A stretch of 64,000 bases of DNA from Planctomycetota bacterium. GTDB taxonomy: Bacteria; Planctomycetota; UBA8742; UBA2392. The DNA lies in contig JADLAK010000006.1 in the NCBI GenBank assembly GCA_020848275.1, forward strand, positions 91,412-155,411, read 5' to 3'. The notes under the pieces were generated by a model. The model did not search any database. It was not told where the DNA came from and worked only from the letters and a program-made list of their open reading frames with translations. Position numbers and translations under genes: made by a program. Below, one piece after another: positions 49,883 to 59,442 of the stretch (position 1 is its first letter; every line of letters begins with the position of its first letter).

Positions 49883-49959
49883 GTCGACTTCCGGTACTCG
49901 AACGTCTTTTCCTGCATCGAACAAACTTGGGCCGGTCCGACGGCTAACCTGTTATGAGG

Positions 49960-50072
49960 CTTTAGGTATTGGGTTTTAGGTTTTGGGGAAAACAAAAGCT
50001 CAATTCTGTCCAAGACCCAAGACCCAAGACCCAAGACCCAAGACCCAAGACCCAAGACCCAAGACCCAAGAC
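49960..50072. repeat. Heptad element with a perfect 9-copy CCAAGAC array
   Basis: Nine exact copies of CCAAGAC fill 50010-50072 and end at the adaptor gene's stop codon. The opposite arm upstream (about 49960-49988) has degenerate TTAGGTA, TTGGGTT, TTAGGTT, TTGGGGA heptads that pair with the array. The array lacks spacers, so it is not a CRISPR. Confidence 0.9.
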
Positions 50073-51254
50073 CTACTTCTCTTTTTTCTTTTCGCCGCTC
50101 ATCGCGCCCGAGCCATCTTTCGGCGCGCCGCCGCCTTCCTTGACCTGCGCCCCGTCACGCAGGGCTTCCGCGCCTCGGACAACGACCTTTTCACCGATCT
50201 TGATGCCGTCCAGCACTTCGACGCGGCCGTCTTCGGTGCGCAGGCCAAGTTTCAGCACGCGCTCTTTCGCCACGCCGTTCTGCACCACAAACGCCAGGAA
50301 GCCGCGGTCGCTTGGCCGCACGGCGGTTTGCGGTACGCTGGGCGCGTTTTCGTTGGCGCCGACCGGGATTTTAATCTGCGCAAACGCGCCGGGCTTCAGC
50401 GCCTTGGTGTCGCCCTGCACTTGCGCGATCATCTCAACCATGCGCGTGCGGCTGTCAGCCTGCGCGTTGACGAAGATGATCTTGGCTTCGTATTCGGTGA
50501 CGCTGTCGCGCAGCGTGAATTTCGCGACGTCCGCGGTCTTGGTGCGCGTGGCGTCGCCTTCCGGCACCGCAAAGCGCAGCAGCAACGGGTCGCGGCGCAC
50601 CAGCGTGGCCACCACTGTGCCGGCCTGCACCTGCTGGTTGGTCTTGATCGTGCGCGACTGGATGATGCCTTCCACGGGCGCGCGGATTTCGGTGTCGGCG
50701 AGGTCGAGCATCGCCTTGTCGTGGCGGCTCCTGGCGCTGTCCGCTTCGGCCACGGCAATGGCCACCTTGGTCGTGAAGCTCTTGATGTCTTCTTCCGAGT
50801 AGATCGGCGGCTTGTCTTTGGCCGTTGCGTTGGCCTTCAGGCGGCGGTCAAGCGCGGCCTCGGCCTCGGTTTTCTGCGCAGTCATCTTGTCGAGTTCGGC
50901 CTTGGCGGTGTTTGCGGCGTTGATGAAACGCTCATCGTCGAGTTTCACCAGGATCGGGCGCTCGGTGATGTCGCCTTTTTCGTTGCGCTTGAAGGCGATA
51001 ACGTCGCCTTCCTTGAACAGCACGTCGCGCACGATGCCGGGCACGCGCGCGATCACGTAGACTTCCTCGAAAGCTTCCAGCGAGCCCACGGCGTAAACCG
51101 TGTACTCGACGCGGCGGCCTTTGACTTCTTCGGTTTCGACGGGGTATTCGAGCTTTTTGCCGGCGCCTTTTTGCTGCGAACCGCCTTCACCGCCGCCTTT
51201 GCAGGCGGCTAGGAGCAGAAGAAGGGGCAGGACCGCCCAGGGGAGTCGCTTCAT
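50073..51254 (-). CDS. RND periplasmic adaptor (membrane-fusion) lipoprotein
   Basis: This 393-residue protein has a lipobox LLAAC (Cys18). It has the adaptor order of a barrel-sandwich (VYVIARVPGIVRDVLFKEGDVI), a helical hairpin (about 113-185), a closing lipoyl half (IRAPVEGIIQSRTIKTNQQV), then beta-barrel and membrane-proximal domains (VPQTAVRPSDRGFLAFVVQ). It links the pump with an outer-membrane channel. It is the first gene of a two-gene operon with the RND pump, and a repeat array lies between them. Confidence 0.92.
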   Translation of the reverse strand: MKRLPWAVLPLLLLLAACKGGGEGGSQQKGAGKKLEYPVETEEVKGRRVEYTVYAVGSLEAFEEVYVIARVPGIVRDVLFKEGDVIAFKRNEKGDITERPILVKLDDERFINAANTAKAELDKMTAQKTEAEAALDRRLKANATAKDKPPIYSEEDIKSFTTKVAIAVAEADSARSRHDKAMLDLADTEIRAPVEGIIQSRTIKTNQQVQAGTVVATLVRRDPLLLRFAVPEGDATRTKTADVAKFTLRDSVTEYEAKIIFVNAQADSRTRMVEMIAQVQGDTKALKPGAFAQIKIPVGANENAPSVPQTAVRPSDRGFLAFVVQNGVAKERVLKLGLRTEDGRVEVLDGIKIGEKVVVRGAEALRDGAQVKEGGGAPKDGSGAMSGEKKKEK

Positions 51255-51395
51255 GGATGGGGGCTTTCTGTACGGTGCGTCATCTCTCCCAGCCTGCGTA
51301 TACCGGGAGGTAAATCAAAGACCCTTCTACATATAATGTTTGGCAGCCTGCCGGAAAACTGGCAGCGACTGTTGGCATGCCTGCAAGGTGTTCGC

Positions 51396-51419
51396 AGGGG
51401 CGAGGCGCGCCTCGCCCCT
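51396..51419. repeat. 24-bp perfect palindrome at the thpR stop codon
   Basis: AGGGGCGAGGCG-CGCCTCGCCCCT is fully self-complementary without a loop and overlaps the thpR stop codon (51418-51420). It probably serves as a transcript end or repeat element. Confidence 0.7.
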
Positions 51420-51969
51420 ACAAAAGCTCAAACGTTTCCACGGGCCGATGCACCGCGCCTTCGCGACGCAACTCGCTTTCAAACAGCACGAATTCGCGCG
51501 CGGCCATTACCGGCGCCGTGAAATGTTCGTTGCGTCGTATCAAGCCCGCCAGTTGCGGGGCGGGTTTTCCCTTCAAGCGCGCAATTGTCAGGTGCGGCGC
51601 GAACCCGCGCGCCGATTCGTCACCCTCGAGCTTGAGTTGGTTGGCCGCGGCGTTGATCTCGCGCCACAATTGTTCGAGCCCCGCCGCGGGCGCGACGCCG
51701 GCCCACAGCACACGCGGATGCTGGCGGCTGCCGAAGCCGGGAAACGTGCCGACGCCGCGCACGAGTAACTCAAAGGGTGCGACGCGGATGTTTGCCAGCG
51801 AATACTGAAGGGCCTTTGCTGCGCCCGGTGAAACATCGCCGAGAAAGCGCAGCGTCAGGTGTATTTGCTCGAGCGGCGTCCACTTGCAGCCGGGCATGTC
51901 GAGGCGCAAAGCCGCGAGCGCGGTTTTAACCGCGCCCGTTGGCTCAATGGCAATGAACATGCGCGGCAT
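51418..51969 (-). CDS. thpR: RNA 2',3'-cyclic phosphodiesterase (2H family)
   Basis: This 183-residue protein has the two HxT/SxH-type motifs of the 2H family (HLTLRF at about residues 37-42 and HLTIARL at about 125-131). It starts MFIAIEPTGAVKTALAAL, typical of ThpR/LigT. ThpR hydrolyses 2',3'-cyclic phosphate ends of RNA. The length matches bacterial ThpR (about 180). The start at 51969 is the only good choice. It lies between the efflux operon and the dnaE cluster. Confidence 0.88.
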   Translation of the reverse strand: MPRMFIAIEPTGAVKTALAALRLDMPGCKWTPLEQIHLTLRFLGDVSPGAAKALQYSLANIRVAPFELLVRGVGTFPGFGSRQHPRVLWAGVAPAAGLEQLWREINAAANQLKLEGDESARGFAPHLTIARLKGKPAPQLAGLIRRNEHFTAPVMAAREFVLFESELRREGAVHRPVETFELL

Positions 51970-51999
51970 AATCAGTCTCGTTTACAACCGCGGAGACGC

Positions 52000-52085
52000 G
52001 GAGAACGGCAAAAGCAGCCGCCGACAACAACAGATAAACGCCGACCAACAAAGCATGTCGGCGTTCATCGGCGTCTATCCGCCGT
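52000..52085. repeat. Palindrome with 10-nt units (GATAAACGCC)
   Basis: The left part reads GATAAACGCC, GACCAACAAA. The right part in reverse complement reads GATAGACGCC, GATGAACGCC, GAC. An additional CGCGGAGACGCGGAG run lies just upstream (51990-52005). It occupies the gap before the dnaE stop codon. Confidence 0.65.
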
Positions 52086-52091
52086 TAAAAA

Positions 52092-55000
52092 CTAAATGCC
52101 TGTCGCCGCAATTTCGACCTTCTTTTGCGGCAGCAGCTTGCTGACGGCCTCCATGAAGCGGCCGCTGGGCGTGACGCGGAAATCCGGCGCGGCCTCAAGC
52201 AACTCAAGCTGGATGCCGTCGTCGCCCCAAACCTTGAAAAACAGCGGTGTGCGGCCGGAGTGCGTCATCGCCACTTCGGTCAGCGAACCCAGGATGTCGC
52301 TCCTGAGTTCGCTGACGGTGAGGTTGAGACACACGGCGCTGGCAAAACGTTCGGCGGCGACGCTTGCGGGCACGATTTCGTCGGCGCGCACGCTCACACG
52401 CGGGCCGCGCGATTGCTCGTTCTGTTCTTCGGGTTGCACACTGCCGATCACGAACAACGCCTGGCCTTCCTTGAGCTTGCTGACCCAGACTTTGGCGAGG
52501 TCGCTGAACACAATGATGCGGAAGGCCCCCATCGGCCCGGCGAGCGTGAAGCTGGCGTAATCGTTGCCTTTTTTCGACTTGCCGCTGCGCAGGTTGGCTA
52601 CAACGCCTCCCACGCGCACGCGGCTGTCCTTTTCGAGCTTAATCAACTCCGACGCGTGCGTGGTGGTGAAGCGTTTCAGGTCGGTGTCGTACTTTAAACC
52701 TTCGTCGTGCTCGAACATGCTCTCGGCGTCGTTTACATGGATGATCTGGCTGACGGTGATCGCGACCTGCTCTTCCTCTTCTTCCGTCGCGCCGCCCATC
52801 GTCTCCGTCACGCCCTTGAGAATGACCGGCGTGTCGTCGGTAATCAGCGCCATGAACTTGTCGTAGGTGTCCGGGAATACCGTGACCTTCGTAAACCCCG
52901 CTTTGTCCATCAGGTCGAACTTCGCCATCTTGCGGCCGAAGTTGCGGCTGTTCTCGTTTTTCACGGTGTTAACCGAAACGCCCGCGATAAGGCCGCCGAG
53001 GATGACTTGTTCGCCGGGGCCCATTTCTTTCAACGTCGCGGCGTCCTGGCGCGCGAACTTAGTAAACGTCTCGCGGAAGGTGTCGAGCGGGCTGCTCGAT
53101 ATATAGAAGCCGAACGTCTCGCGCTCGTGGCGCTGGCGCTCGGCCTCGGTGAACGGCGGCACGTTGGCGCAGGCGTTGGTGTCGCGGATGTGTTCTTCCG
53201 CCTCGGTAAGCGGTGCGGCGGCCTTGGCGGCGCCGAAGATGCTCTTCTGGCCGCGCAGACGGTCGGCCGCGCCTTCCGCGGCGACGCGCAGGTTGTTTTC
53301 CAGTGCTTCGAGAAGCCCGCGGCGATCCAGGTTAAAACTGTCGAACGCGCCGCCTTTGATCATCGACTCGACCATGGCCTTGCCGAGTTGCGCGCCGTCG
53401 ACGTTGTCGAGGAAGTGCATGAAGCCGCGGAATTTGCCGATTTTGCGGCGGGCCGCGACGATGTTTTCGACGGCCTTGGTGCCCACGCCCTTCATGCCCG
53501 ACAGGCCGAAAACCACGCGGCCGTCCTTGGCGCTGAAGTCAGATTCCGAAAGGTTGACGTCCGGTGGCACGACCTCAAGCCCCATCGCGCGCACGTTGCG
53601 CATGCCTTCGATGATCTTGTCGTTGTTGCCGATCTGGCTGCTTAGCAGCGCGGCGGCGTATTCGGCGGGATAATGCGTCTTGAGCCACGCGGTGTGGTAA
53701 CAGATCAGACCGTAGGCGACGGTGTGGGCTTTGTTGAAACCATACGCGCCGAAGCCTTCAATTTTGTCCCAGAGATGTTCGCCAAGCTTCTTGCCGAAGC
53801 CTTTTTTCTCGCAGCCTTCGATGAACTTGGGCCGGATCGCGTCCATCTCCTCTTTTTTCTTTTTTCCGATGGCTTTGCGCAGCTTGTCGCCCTCGCCGGG
53901 CGTAAAACCCGCGAGCTTGCGCGCGATCAGCATCGCCTGCTCTTGATAGATGAGTGTGCCGTAGGTGTCCGACAGGATTTCGCGCAGCGCCGCAACGGCC
54001 TCTTTGTTGGCGATACCGTCCAATTCGCCGGGCATGGTCACGATCACGCGGCCATGTTTGCGCGCGGCGAAGTCCTTGTCGACGCCCGCCGACAGCGGGC
54101 CCGGGCGATAGATCGCCAGCACCGCCGAGATGTCTTCGAACGTCGACGGTTTGATGGCCTGCAGCAGGCGGCACATGCCCTCGGATTCGACCTGGAAAAT
54201 GCCGAAGCCTTCGCCCTTGGCGAGCGTCTTGTACGTCGCTTCGTCGTCAAGGGTGTGCAGCGCCTTGTAGGGCGCGTCGGCGGGAACTCTTGACGGGTCA
54301 AGTTCGATCTTGAGGCCGGTGTTGTGCTGGATCAGTTTCAGCGCGTTGTCGATGATGGTCAGGTTTCGCAGGCCCAGGAAGTCCATCTTCAGCAGGCCCT
54401 GGCCCTCGACCTCGTTCATGTTGTACTGCGTCGCGACGACGATCTCTTCGTCGGCGCCTTCCTGGCGCATCAGCGGTAGATAATCCGTCACGTCCTTGTC
54501 GGCGATCACCACGCCCGCCGCGTGTACGCCGCTGCCGCGGTTTAAACCTTCGAGCGTCTTGGCGGTGTCGATGAGTTTCTTTGTCTCGGCGTCGCTGTCG
54601 TAGGCTTCCTTGAACTCGGGGATTTCCTGAAGACACTTCTCCAGCGGCGTGACTTTGCCCTGCACCACCGGAATTAGCTTTGTCAGGGCGTTTACTTTGG
54701 CAAGCGGCACGCCCAGCACGCGGCCGGCGTCTTTGACCGCGGCGCGCGCAAGCAATTTGCCGAACGTTCCGATCTGCACGACGGACTCTGAGCCGTACTT
54801 GTTGCGGACGTACTCGATCACTTCGCCGCGCCGATTGACGCAGAAGTCGATGTCGATATCGGGCATCGACACGCGGTCCGGGTTCAGGAATCGCTCGAAC
54901 AGCAGGTTATAGCGCAGTGGATCCAGCCCCGTGATTCCAAGCGCGTAGGCGACAATCGCGCCGGCCGCCGAGCCGCGGCCCGGGCCCACGGGAATTTCGT

Positions 55001-56120
55001 TGCTTCGCGCCCAGCCAATGAAGTCGGAAACGATCAGGAAGTAGCTGTTGAATCCCATGCGGTCGATGACGCCGAGTTCGAACTCCATCCGCTCGCGCAC
55101 CGGGTGGCCCGCCGCCAGCGCGTCGTCGCCGTACAACTTGCGCACGCCGATTTCGCACTGCTTGCGCAGGTAATCCTTGGGCGGCGCGCCATCGGTCCAT
55201 TTGAACTCGGGCAGATGGAACTGCGTCTTGCCGAAGTCAAAATTGATGCGTTTGGCGATGTCGACGGTCGCCTGCATCACGTCGGGCCGGTCGGGGTAAA
55301 GCTCGCCCATTTCCTTGGGAGATTTCAGGTAGAAATCGGGGCCGTACTCGAGGCGGTTTGGGTCGGTGATCTGCTTGCCCGTGTTGATGCACAACAGGAC
55401 GTTGTGCGCGTCGAAGTCTTCGGGGTTCAGGAAGTGGCTGTCGTTGGTCAGCGCGACGCGCACGCCCATGCTTTCGGCCACGCCGAACATGCGCTTGGCG
55501 ACCAGGTCTTCCATCTCGCCCGTGCGGCAATTGCGATGCGCCTGCACCTCGAGAAAGAAGTTGTCCTTGCCGAAAAGCTCGACGTACTGCTCGATTTTGC
55601 GACGGCAGGGCTTGTCGTCCTGCGCGTGCATGATGGCCTGGGGGATTTCGCCGCCGAGACACGCGCTGAGCGCGATCAGGCCTTCGTGATGCTTGCTCAG
55701 CGTCGCGTAATCGACGCGCGGCTTGCGGTAAAAGCCCTCGATGAATCCCTTGGAAGTGATCTTGCACAGGTTGCGGTAGCCGATTTCGTTTTCGGCGAGC
55801 AACACCAGGTGCGAGTATTCCTTGCCGCTGGCGCCCGGCGCACGGCTTTCGCTCGCCTCGCGTTTGCGGTCGTGCATGTCGTGCTCGACGACGTAAATTT
55901 CGCAGCCGATGATCGGTTTGATGCCGTGCTTTTTGCACTCGCGGTAATGGTCCATCACGCCGCACATGTTGCCGTGGTCGGTCAGCGCGAGCGCGGACAT
56001 GCCAAGCTTTGCGGCGCGTGCGGCCAGGCCGTTGGGGTTATCCTTGTCACCGACCTTGGCGCCGCCGTCGAGGAAGCTGTAGTCCGAATGAACGTGCAAG
56101 TGAACAAAGTCGTTGGCCAT
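52092..56120 (-). CDS. dnaE: DNA polymerase III alpha subunit, main replicative type (DnaE1)
   Basis: This 1342-residue replicative polymerase subunit has a PHP domain at the N-terminus (VHLHVHSDYSFLDGG). The catalytic Asp motif MPDIDIDFCVNRRGEVIEYV lies at about residues 418-437. Thumb/finger regions, helix-hairpin-helix and OB domain (tRNA-anti, SRVRVGGVVANLRSGKSKKG) follow. It is longer than E. coli DnaE (1160). The ATG at 56118-56120 is preferred because MANDFVHLHVH starts the PHP domain. It lies directly downstream of dnaE2, 64 bp away, which is unusual. Confidence 0.95.
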   Translation of the reverse strand: MANDFVHLHVHSDYSFLDGGAKVGDKDNPNGLAARAAKLGMSALALTDHGNMCGVMDHYRECKKHGIKPIIGCEIYVVEHDMHDRKREASESRAPGASGKEYSHLVLLAENEIGYRNLCKITSKGFIEGFYRKPRVDYATLSKHHEGLIALSACLGGEIPQAIMHAQDDKPCRRKIEQYVELFGKDNFFLEVQAHRNCRTGEMEDLVAKRMFGVAESMGVRVALTNDSHFLNPEDFDAHNVLLCINTGKQITDPNRLEYGPDFYLKSPKEMGELYPDRPDVMQATVDIAKRINFDFGKTQFHLPEFKWTDGAPPKDYLRKQCEIGVRKLYGDDALAAGHPVRERMEFELGVIDRMGFNSYFLIVSDFIGWARSNEIPVGPGRGSAAGAIVAYALGITGLDPLRYNLLFERFLNPDRVSMPDIDIDFCVNRRGEVIEYVRNKYGSESVVQIGTFGKLLARAAVKDAGRVLGVPLAKVNALTKLIPVVQGKVTPLEKCLQEIPEFKEAYDSDAETKKLIDTAKTLEGLNRGSGVHAAGVVIADKDVTDYLPLMRQEGADEEIVVATQYNMNEVEGQGLLKMDFLGLRNLTIIDNALKLIQHNTGLKIELDPSRVPADAPYKALHTLDDEATYKTLAKGEGFGIFQVESEGMCRLLQAIKPSTFEDISAVLAIYRPGPLSAGVDKDFAARKHGRVIVTMPGELDGIANKEAVAALREILSDTYGTLIYQEQAMLIARKLAGFTPGEGDKLRKAIGKKKKEEMDAIRPKFIEGCEKKGFGKKLGEHLWDKIEGFGAYGFNKAHTVAYGLICYHTAWLKTHYPAEYAAALLSSQIGNNDKIIEGMRNVRAMGLEVVPPDVNLSESDFSAKDGRVVFGLSGMKGVGTKAVENIVAARRKIGKFRGFMHFLDNVDGAQLGKAMVESMIKGGAFDSFNLDRRGLLEALENNLRVAAEGAADRLRGQKSIFGAAKAAAPLTEAEEHIRDTNACANVPPFTEAERQRHERETFGFYISSSPLDTFRETFTKFARQDAATLKEMGPGEQVILGGLIAGVSVNTVKNENSRNFGRKMAKFDLMDKAGFTKVTVFPDTYDKFMALITDDTPVILKGVTETMGGATEEEEEQVAITVSQIIHVNDAESMFEHDEGLKYDTDLKRFTTTHASELIKLEKDSRVRVGGVVANLRSGKSKKGNDYASFTLAGPMGAFRIIVFSDLAKVWVSKLKEGQALFVIGSVQPEEQNEQSRGPRVSVRADEIVPASVAAERFASAVCLNLTVSELRSDILGSLTEVAMTHSGRTPLFFKVWGDDGIQLELLEAAPDFRVTPSGRFMEAVSKLLPQKKVEIAATGI

Positions 56121-56184
56121 GGGCGAAGTGTACTCTGCCGGGCGACAGACCGTTGCTGTGGATAAGTTTTTCGTTGGGTGACGG

Positions 56185-59100
56185 TTAATGAAAGTCGCGA
56201 GAGTGCGCCCGGGGCGTTTGCTGTTCGGCCTCGGCGACGTACATGCGTTCGACGCGCAGATGCACGACTTCGCCGCTGCGTTCAACTTTGCCCACGGCGA
56301 CAATTGGCAGCGGGCTTAGCGCCGCATGACGGTTTTCCTCGAAGGTCTTGGGCGTCAGCATCAGGTTGGCAATGCCGGTTTCGTCCTCGAGCGTGAAAAA
56401 CAGCATCTTGCCCTCGCCCGGGCGCTGGCGGCCAATGGTCCAGCCCGCGACTTTGGCCTTGGCGCCGTCTTTGCTGTCGCGCAGGTCGGCCGCCGTCAGC
56501 ACACCGTCTTTGTCCAGCGCCGGGCGCAGGAACTGCAGCGGGTGCGCGCTCAGCGACAGCCCGGTCGTGCCGTAGTCGAGCCACATCGACTCGAAATCGC
56601 TCAGGCCCGGCAGCATCGGGCGGCGTTCGTTGGCCTCGGCGTCGGCAAGCAGCTCGTCGGGCACATCGCGCCGGCCCAGCAATTGCCAAAGGGCCTCGCG
56701 CCGCTCGACACCCAGCGAGTCAAACGCGCCCGCCTTGGCCAATATCGCGTATTCGCGCCAGCCCACACGGCCGTTCATGCGCCGCGCGAAATCTGCGGGC
56801 GATGTGAATGCGCCCGCCTGGCGCTCGCCGACAATTAACCCCGCGGCCTTTTCGCTCATGCCTCGCAATTGCCGCAAACCCAGTCTCAACGCCGGGCCGT
56901 CTTTGCCCCAGATATCGGGCTTGGCTTCCATCGATGCGGGCGCGTAGGCCGCCGCAGTTTCGACAACGTTGTTCCAATCGCTGGCGTTGATGTCGACGGC
57001 GCGGACATCGACGCCGTGGTCGCGCGCGTCGCGCACCAGCGACGATGCGTCGTAGAAGCCCATTGGCTGGCTGTTGAGCAGGCTCGCGGTGAACGCCGCC
57101 GGATAAAACCGCTTGAGGTAGCAACTGACGTAGGCCAGCAGCGCGAAGCTGACGGCGTGGCTTTCGGGAAAGCCGTATTCGCCGAAGCCCTCGATCTGGT
57201 TGTAGACGCGCTCGGCGTATTCCGGCGCGACGCCGCGCGCCATCATGCCCTCGATCAATTTGGCCCGGTACTGGTCCAAAAGGCCGGGCCGCCGCCAACC
57301 GCCCATGGCCTTGCGCAACTTGTCGGCTTCGCCCGGTGAAAATCCCGCGATGTCTACTGCAAGTTGCATCACCTGCTCCTGGAACAGCGGCACGCCCAGC
57401 GTGCGTTTTAAAGCGCGCTCGGCGTTGGCGTGAGGATAGTCGACCGCCTCCTCACCGTTGCGGCGGCGCAGGTACGGGTGAACCATGCCGCCCTGGATCG
57501 GGCCGGGGCGCACAATCGCGACTTCGACGACGAGGTCGTAGAAGCAATAGGGTTTCAGGCGCGGCAACATCGCCATCTGCGCGCGGCTCTCTACCTGGAA
57601 CGTGCCCACAGTATCGGCGTGCTGGACCATCGCGTAGAGCTGCCGGGCCTCGGGCGATTCGCCCTTGCCGCCGGGGTCGGTCATCAGGCAGGTCGCGAGG
57701 TCGAATTCGCGGCCGCCGTGGTGCGCGATCATCGCGAAACATTTGCGAATCGCCGTCAGCATGCCGAGGCTGAGCAGATCGACCTTCAGCACGCCCAGCG
57801 TGTCGATGTCGTTCTTGTCCCACTCGATGACGTAGCGGTCCTTCATCGCGGCATTTTCGATCGGCACAAGTTCGTCGAGCCGGCCGCGCGTCATCACCAT
57901 GCCGCCGACGTGCTGGCTCAGGTGGCGTGGAAAACCACGAATGCGTCGGGCAAAGGCGACGGCGCGCTGGACGGTCTTGTCGGCGGGATCAAGGCCGACT
58001 TCGCGAAGACGCTCGTCGGCTTTAGAAACATCGTCGAACCACTGGTGCGATTTCGACAGCAGGTCGACCTGGTCGAGCGTGAGGCCCAGCGCGCGCCCGG
58101 CTTCGCGCAGCGCGCTGCGCGTGCGGTAGTGGATCACGGTCGCGCACATGCCGGCGCGATCAGCGCCGTATTTGCCATAGACGTACTGGATGACTTCCTC
58201 GCGGCGCTCGTGCTCGAAATCGATGTCGATGTCAGGCGGCTCGGCGCGCTCCTTGGACATGAAGCGTTCGAACAACAGGTCGTGAATGGCGGGATCGACG
58301 CTGGTGATTCCCAGGCAGAAGCAGACCGCGCTGTTGGCGGCGCTGCCGCGTCCCTGGCACAGGATTTCACGCCCGCGCGCAAAACGCACGATGTCGTAAA
58401 CGGTCAGGAAGTACGGCTCGTATTGGAGTTCGGCGATGATGCCGAGCTCGTGTTCAATCTGGGCGCGCACTTTTTCAGGCACGCCGTCGGGGTAGCGTTT
58501 GGCCGCGCCGCGCATCGTTTCACGCCGCAGATATTCCGGCGGCGACAGGCCGTCTTCCGTCAGTTCGTGCGGGTACTCGTAGCGCAATTCATCGAGGGAG
58601 AACGTGCAGGAGTCGGCGATCTTGACCGTGCGCTCAATGGCCGCCGGTAGATCCGCGAACAGCGCGCGCATCTCCGCGCCGGATTTCATGCGGCGCTCGG
58701 CATTGGCGAACAGCACATGCGCGGCCTCCTGGATGCGCAGGCCCTCGCGGATGCACGCCAGCACGTCCTGCATTGGTTTGCACGCCGCGTCGTGAAAATG
58801 CACGTCGTTGATTGCGGCGAGCGCAATCCCGGTTTCGGCGCTGAGTTGCTTGGCGGCCTTCACGTGTGCGTCGTCGCCCGCTTCAAGGTGGCGCGAGATT
58901 GCCAGGGACAGCCGGGGGCCGAACGTCGCGCGCAGGGGCGCAAGCGCGTCAGCCGTCGTCTTGTCGTCGGGAATCACCAGCGCCTGAAGGTCGCTTGCAA
59001 ACGCCGGAATGTCTGACAGCCGCAAAGCGCATTCGCCCTTGACCGTGCGGCGTTTGCCAATGGTCAGCAGGCGGCACAGGTTGCCGTAGCCCGCGCGATT

Positions 59101-59442
59101 CATCGCGTACAGGCAAAGCGTGATTCCTTCGCGCAGCCGCACGCGCGTGCCGACCAGCAGCTTCAGGCCGTAGTCTTTGGCCGCTTCGTGCGCGCGCACC
59201 ATGCCCGCGAGCGTGTGCCAGTCGGTGATCGCGAGCGCCGTCAGCCCGAGTTCGACCGCGCGGCGGGCGAGTTCTTCGGCGTGGCTCGCGCCGCGCAGAA
59301 AACTGAAATTCGTGCAGCACGTGAGTTCGGCATAGGACGCTGCGTTCTGCGGCCGTTGCGGCGGTTTTGGGGCGACCGGGTCGCGCTCGAAGATCGTCTT
59401 CTGCGCTTCACTCGGGCCGTGGGGATCTTTGAAATGTCCCAT
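56185..59442 (-). CDS. dnaE2: Error-prone DNA polymerase DnaE2 (ImuC)
   Basis: This 1085-residue translesion polymerase has a degenerate PHP start (SYAELTCCTNFSFLRGASHA, with the first His of the usual HC motif replaced by Thr). The catalytic PDIDIDFEHERREEVIQYVY is at about residues 400-420. It has the DnaE2-typical features GSAANSAVCFCLGITSVDP and FPRHLSQHVGGMVMT. Its ATG overlaps the imuB stop codon (TAATG), so the two are translationally coupled. It acts with ImuB and ImuA in DNA-damage mutagenesis. A LexA box would be expected upstream of imuA, but I could not identify one. Confidence 0.93.
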   Translation of the reverse strand: MGHFKDPHGPSEAQKTIFERDPVAPKPPQRPQNAASYAELTCCTNFSFLRGASHAEELARRAVELGLTALAITDWHTLAGMVRAHEAAKDYGLKLLVGTRVRLREGITLCLYAMNRAGYGNLCRLLTIGKRRTVKGECALRLSDIPAFASDLQALVIPDDKTTADALAPLRATFGPRLSLAISRHLEAGDDAHVKAAKQLSAETGIALAAINDVHFHDAACKPMQDVLACIREGLRIQEAAHVLFANAERRMKSGAEMRALFADLPAAIERTVKIADSCTFSLDELRYEYPHELTEDGLSPPEYLRRETMRGAAKRYPDGVPEKVRAQIEHELGIIAELQYEPYFLTVYDIVRFARGREILCQGRGSAANSAVCFCLGITSVDPAIHDLLFERFMSKERAEPPDIDIDFEHERREEVIQYVYGKYGADRAGMCATVIHYRTRSALREAGRALGLTLDQVDLLSKSHQWFDDVSKADERLREVGLDPADKTVQRAVAFARRIRGFPRHLSQHVGGMVMTRGRLDELVPIENAAMKDRYVIEWDKNDIDTLGVLKVDLLSLGMLTAIRKCFAMIAHHGGREFDLATCLMTDPGGKGESPEARQLYAMVQHADTVGTFQVESRAQMAMLPRLKPYCFYDLVVEVAIVRPGPIQGGMVHPYLRRRNGEEAVDYPHANAERALKRTLGVPLFQEQVMQLAVDIAGFSPGEADKLRKAMGGWRRPGLLDQYRAKLIEGMMARGVAPEYAERVYNQIEGFGEYGFPESHAVSFALLAYVSCYLKRFYPAAFTASLLNSQPMGFYDASSLVRDARDHGVDVRAVDINASDWNNVVETAAAYAPASMEAKPDIWGKDGPALRLGLRQLRGMSEKAAGLIVGERQAGAFTSPADFARRMNGRVGWREYAILAKAGAFDSLGVERREALWQLLGRRDVPDELLADAEANERRPMLPGLSDFESMWLDYGTTGLSLSAHPLQFLRPALDKDGVLTAADLRDSKDGAKAKVAGWTIGRQRPGEGKMLFFTLEDETGIANLMLTPKTFEENRHAALSPLPIVAVGKVERSGEVVHLRVERMYVAEAEQQTPRAHSRDFH

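Noticed and set aside
50010..50072. Short regular repeat array as a CRISPR
   Set aside because: Copies are 7 nt with no spacers, and no cas genes are present in the window.
49983..51212. 409-codon plus-strand open frame opposite the RND adaptor
   Set aside because: It begins in the heptad array and reads antisense through a clear adaptor gene.
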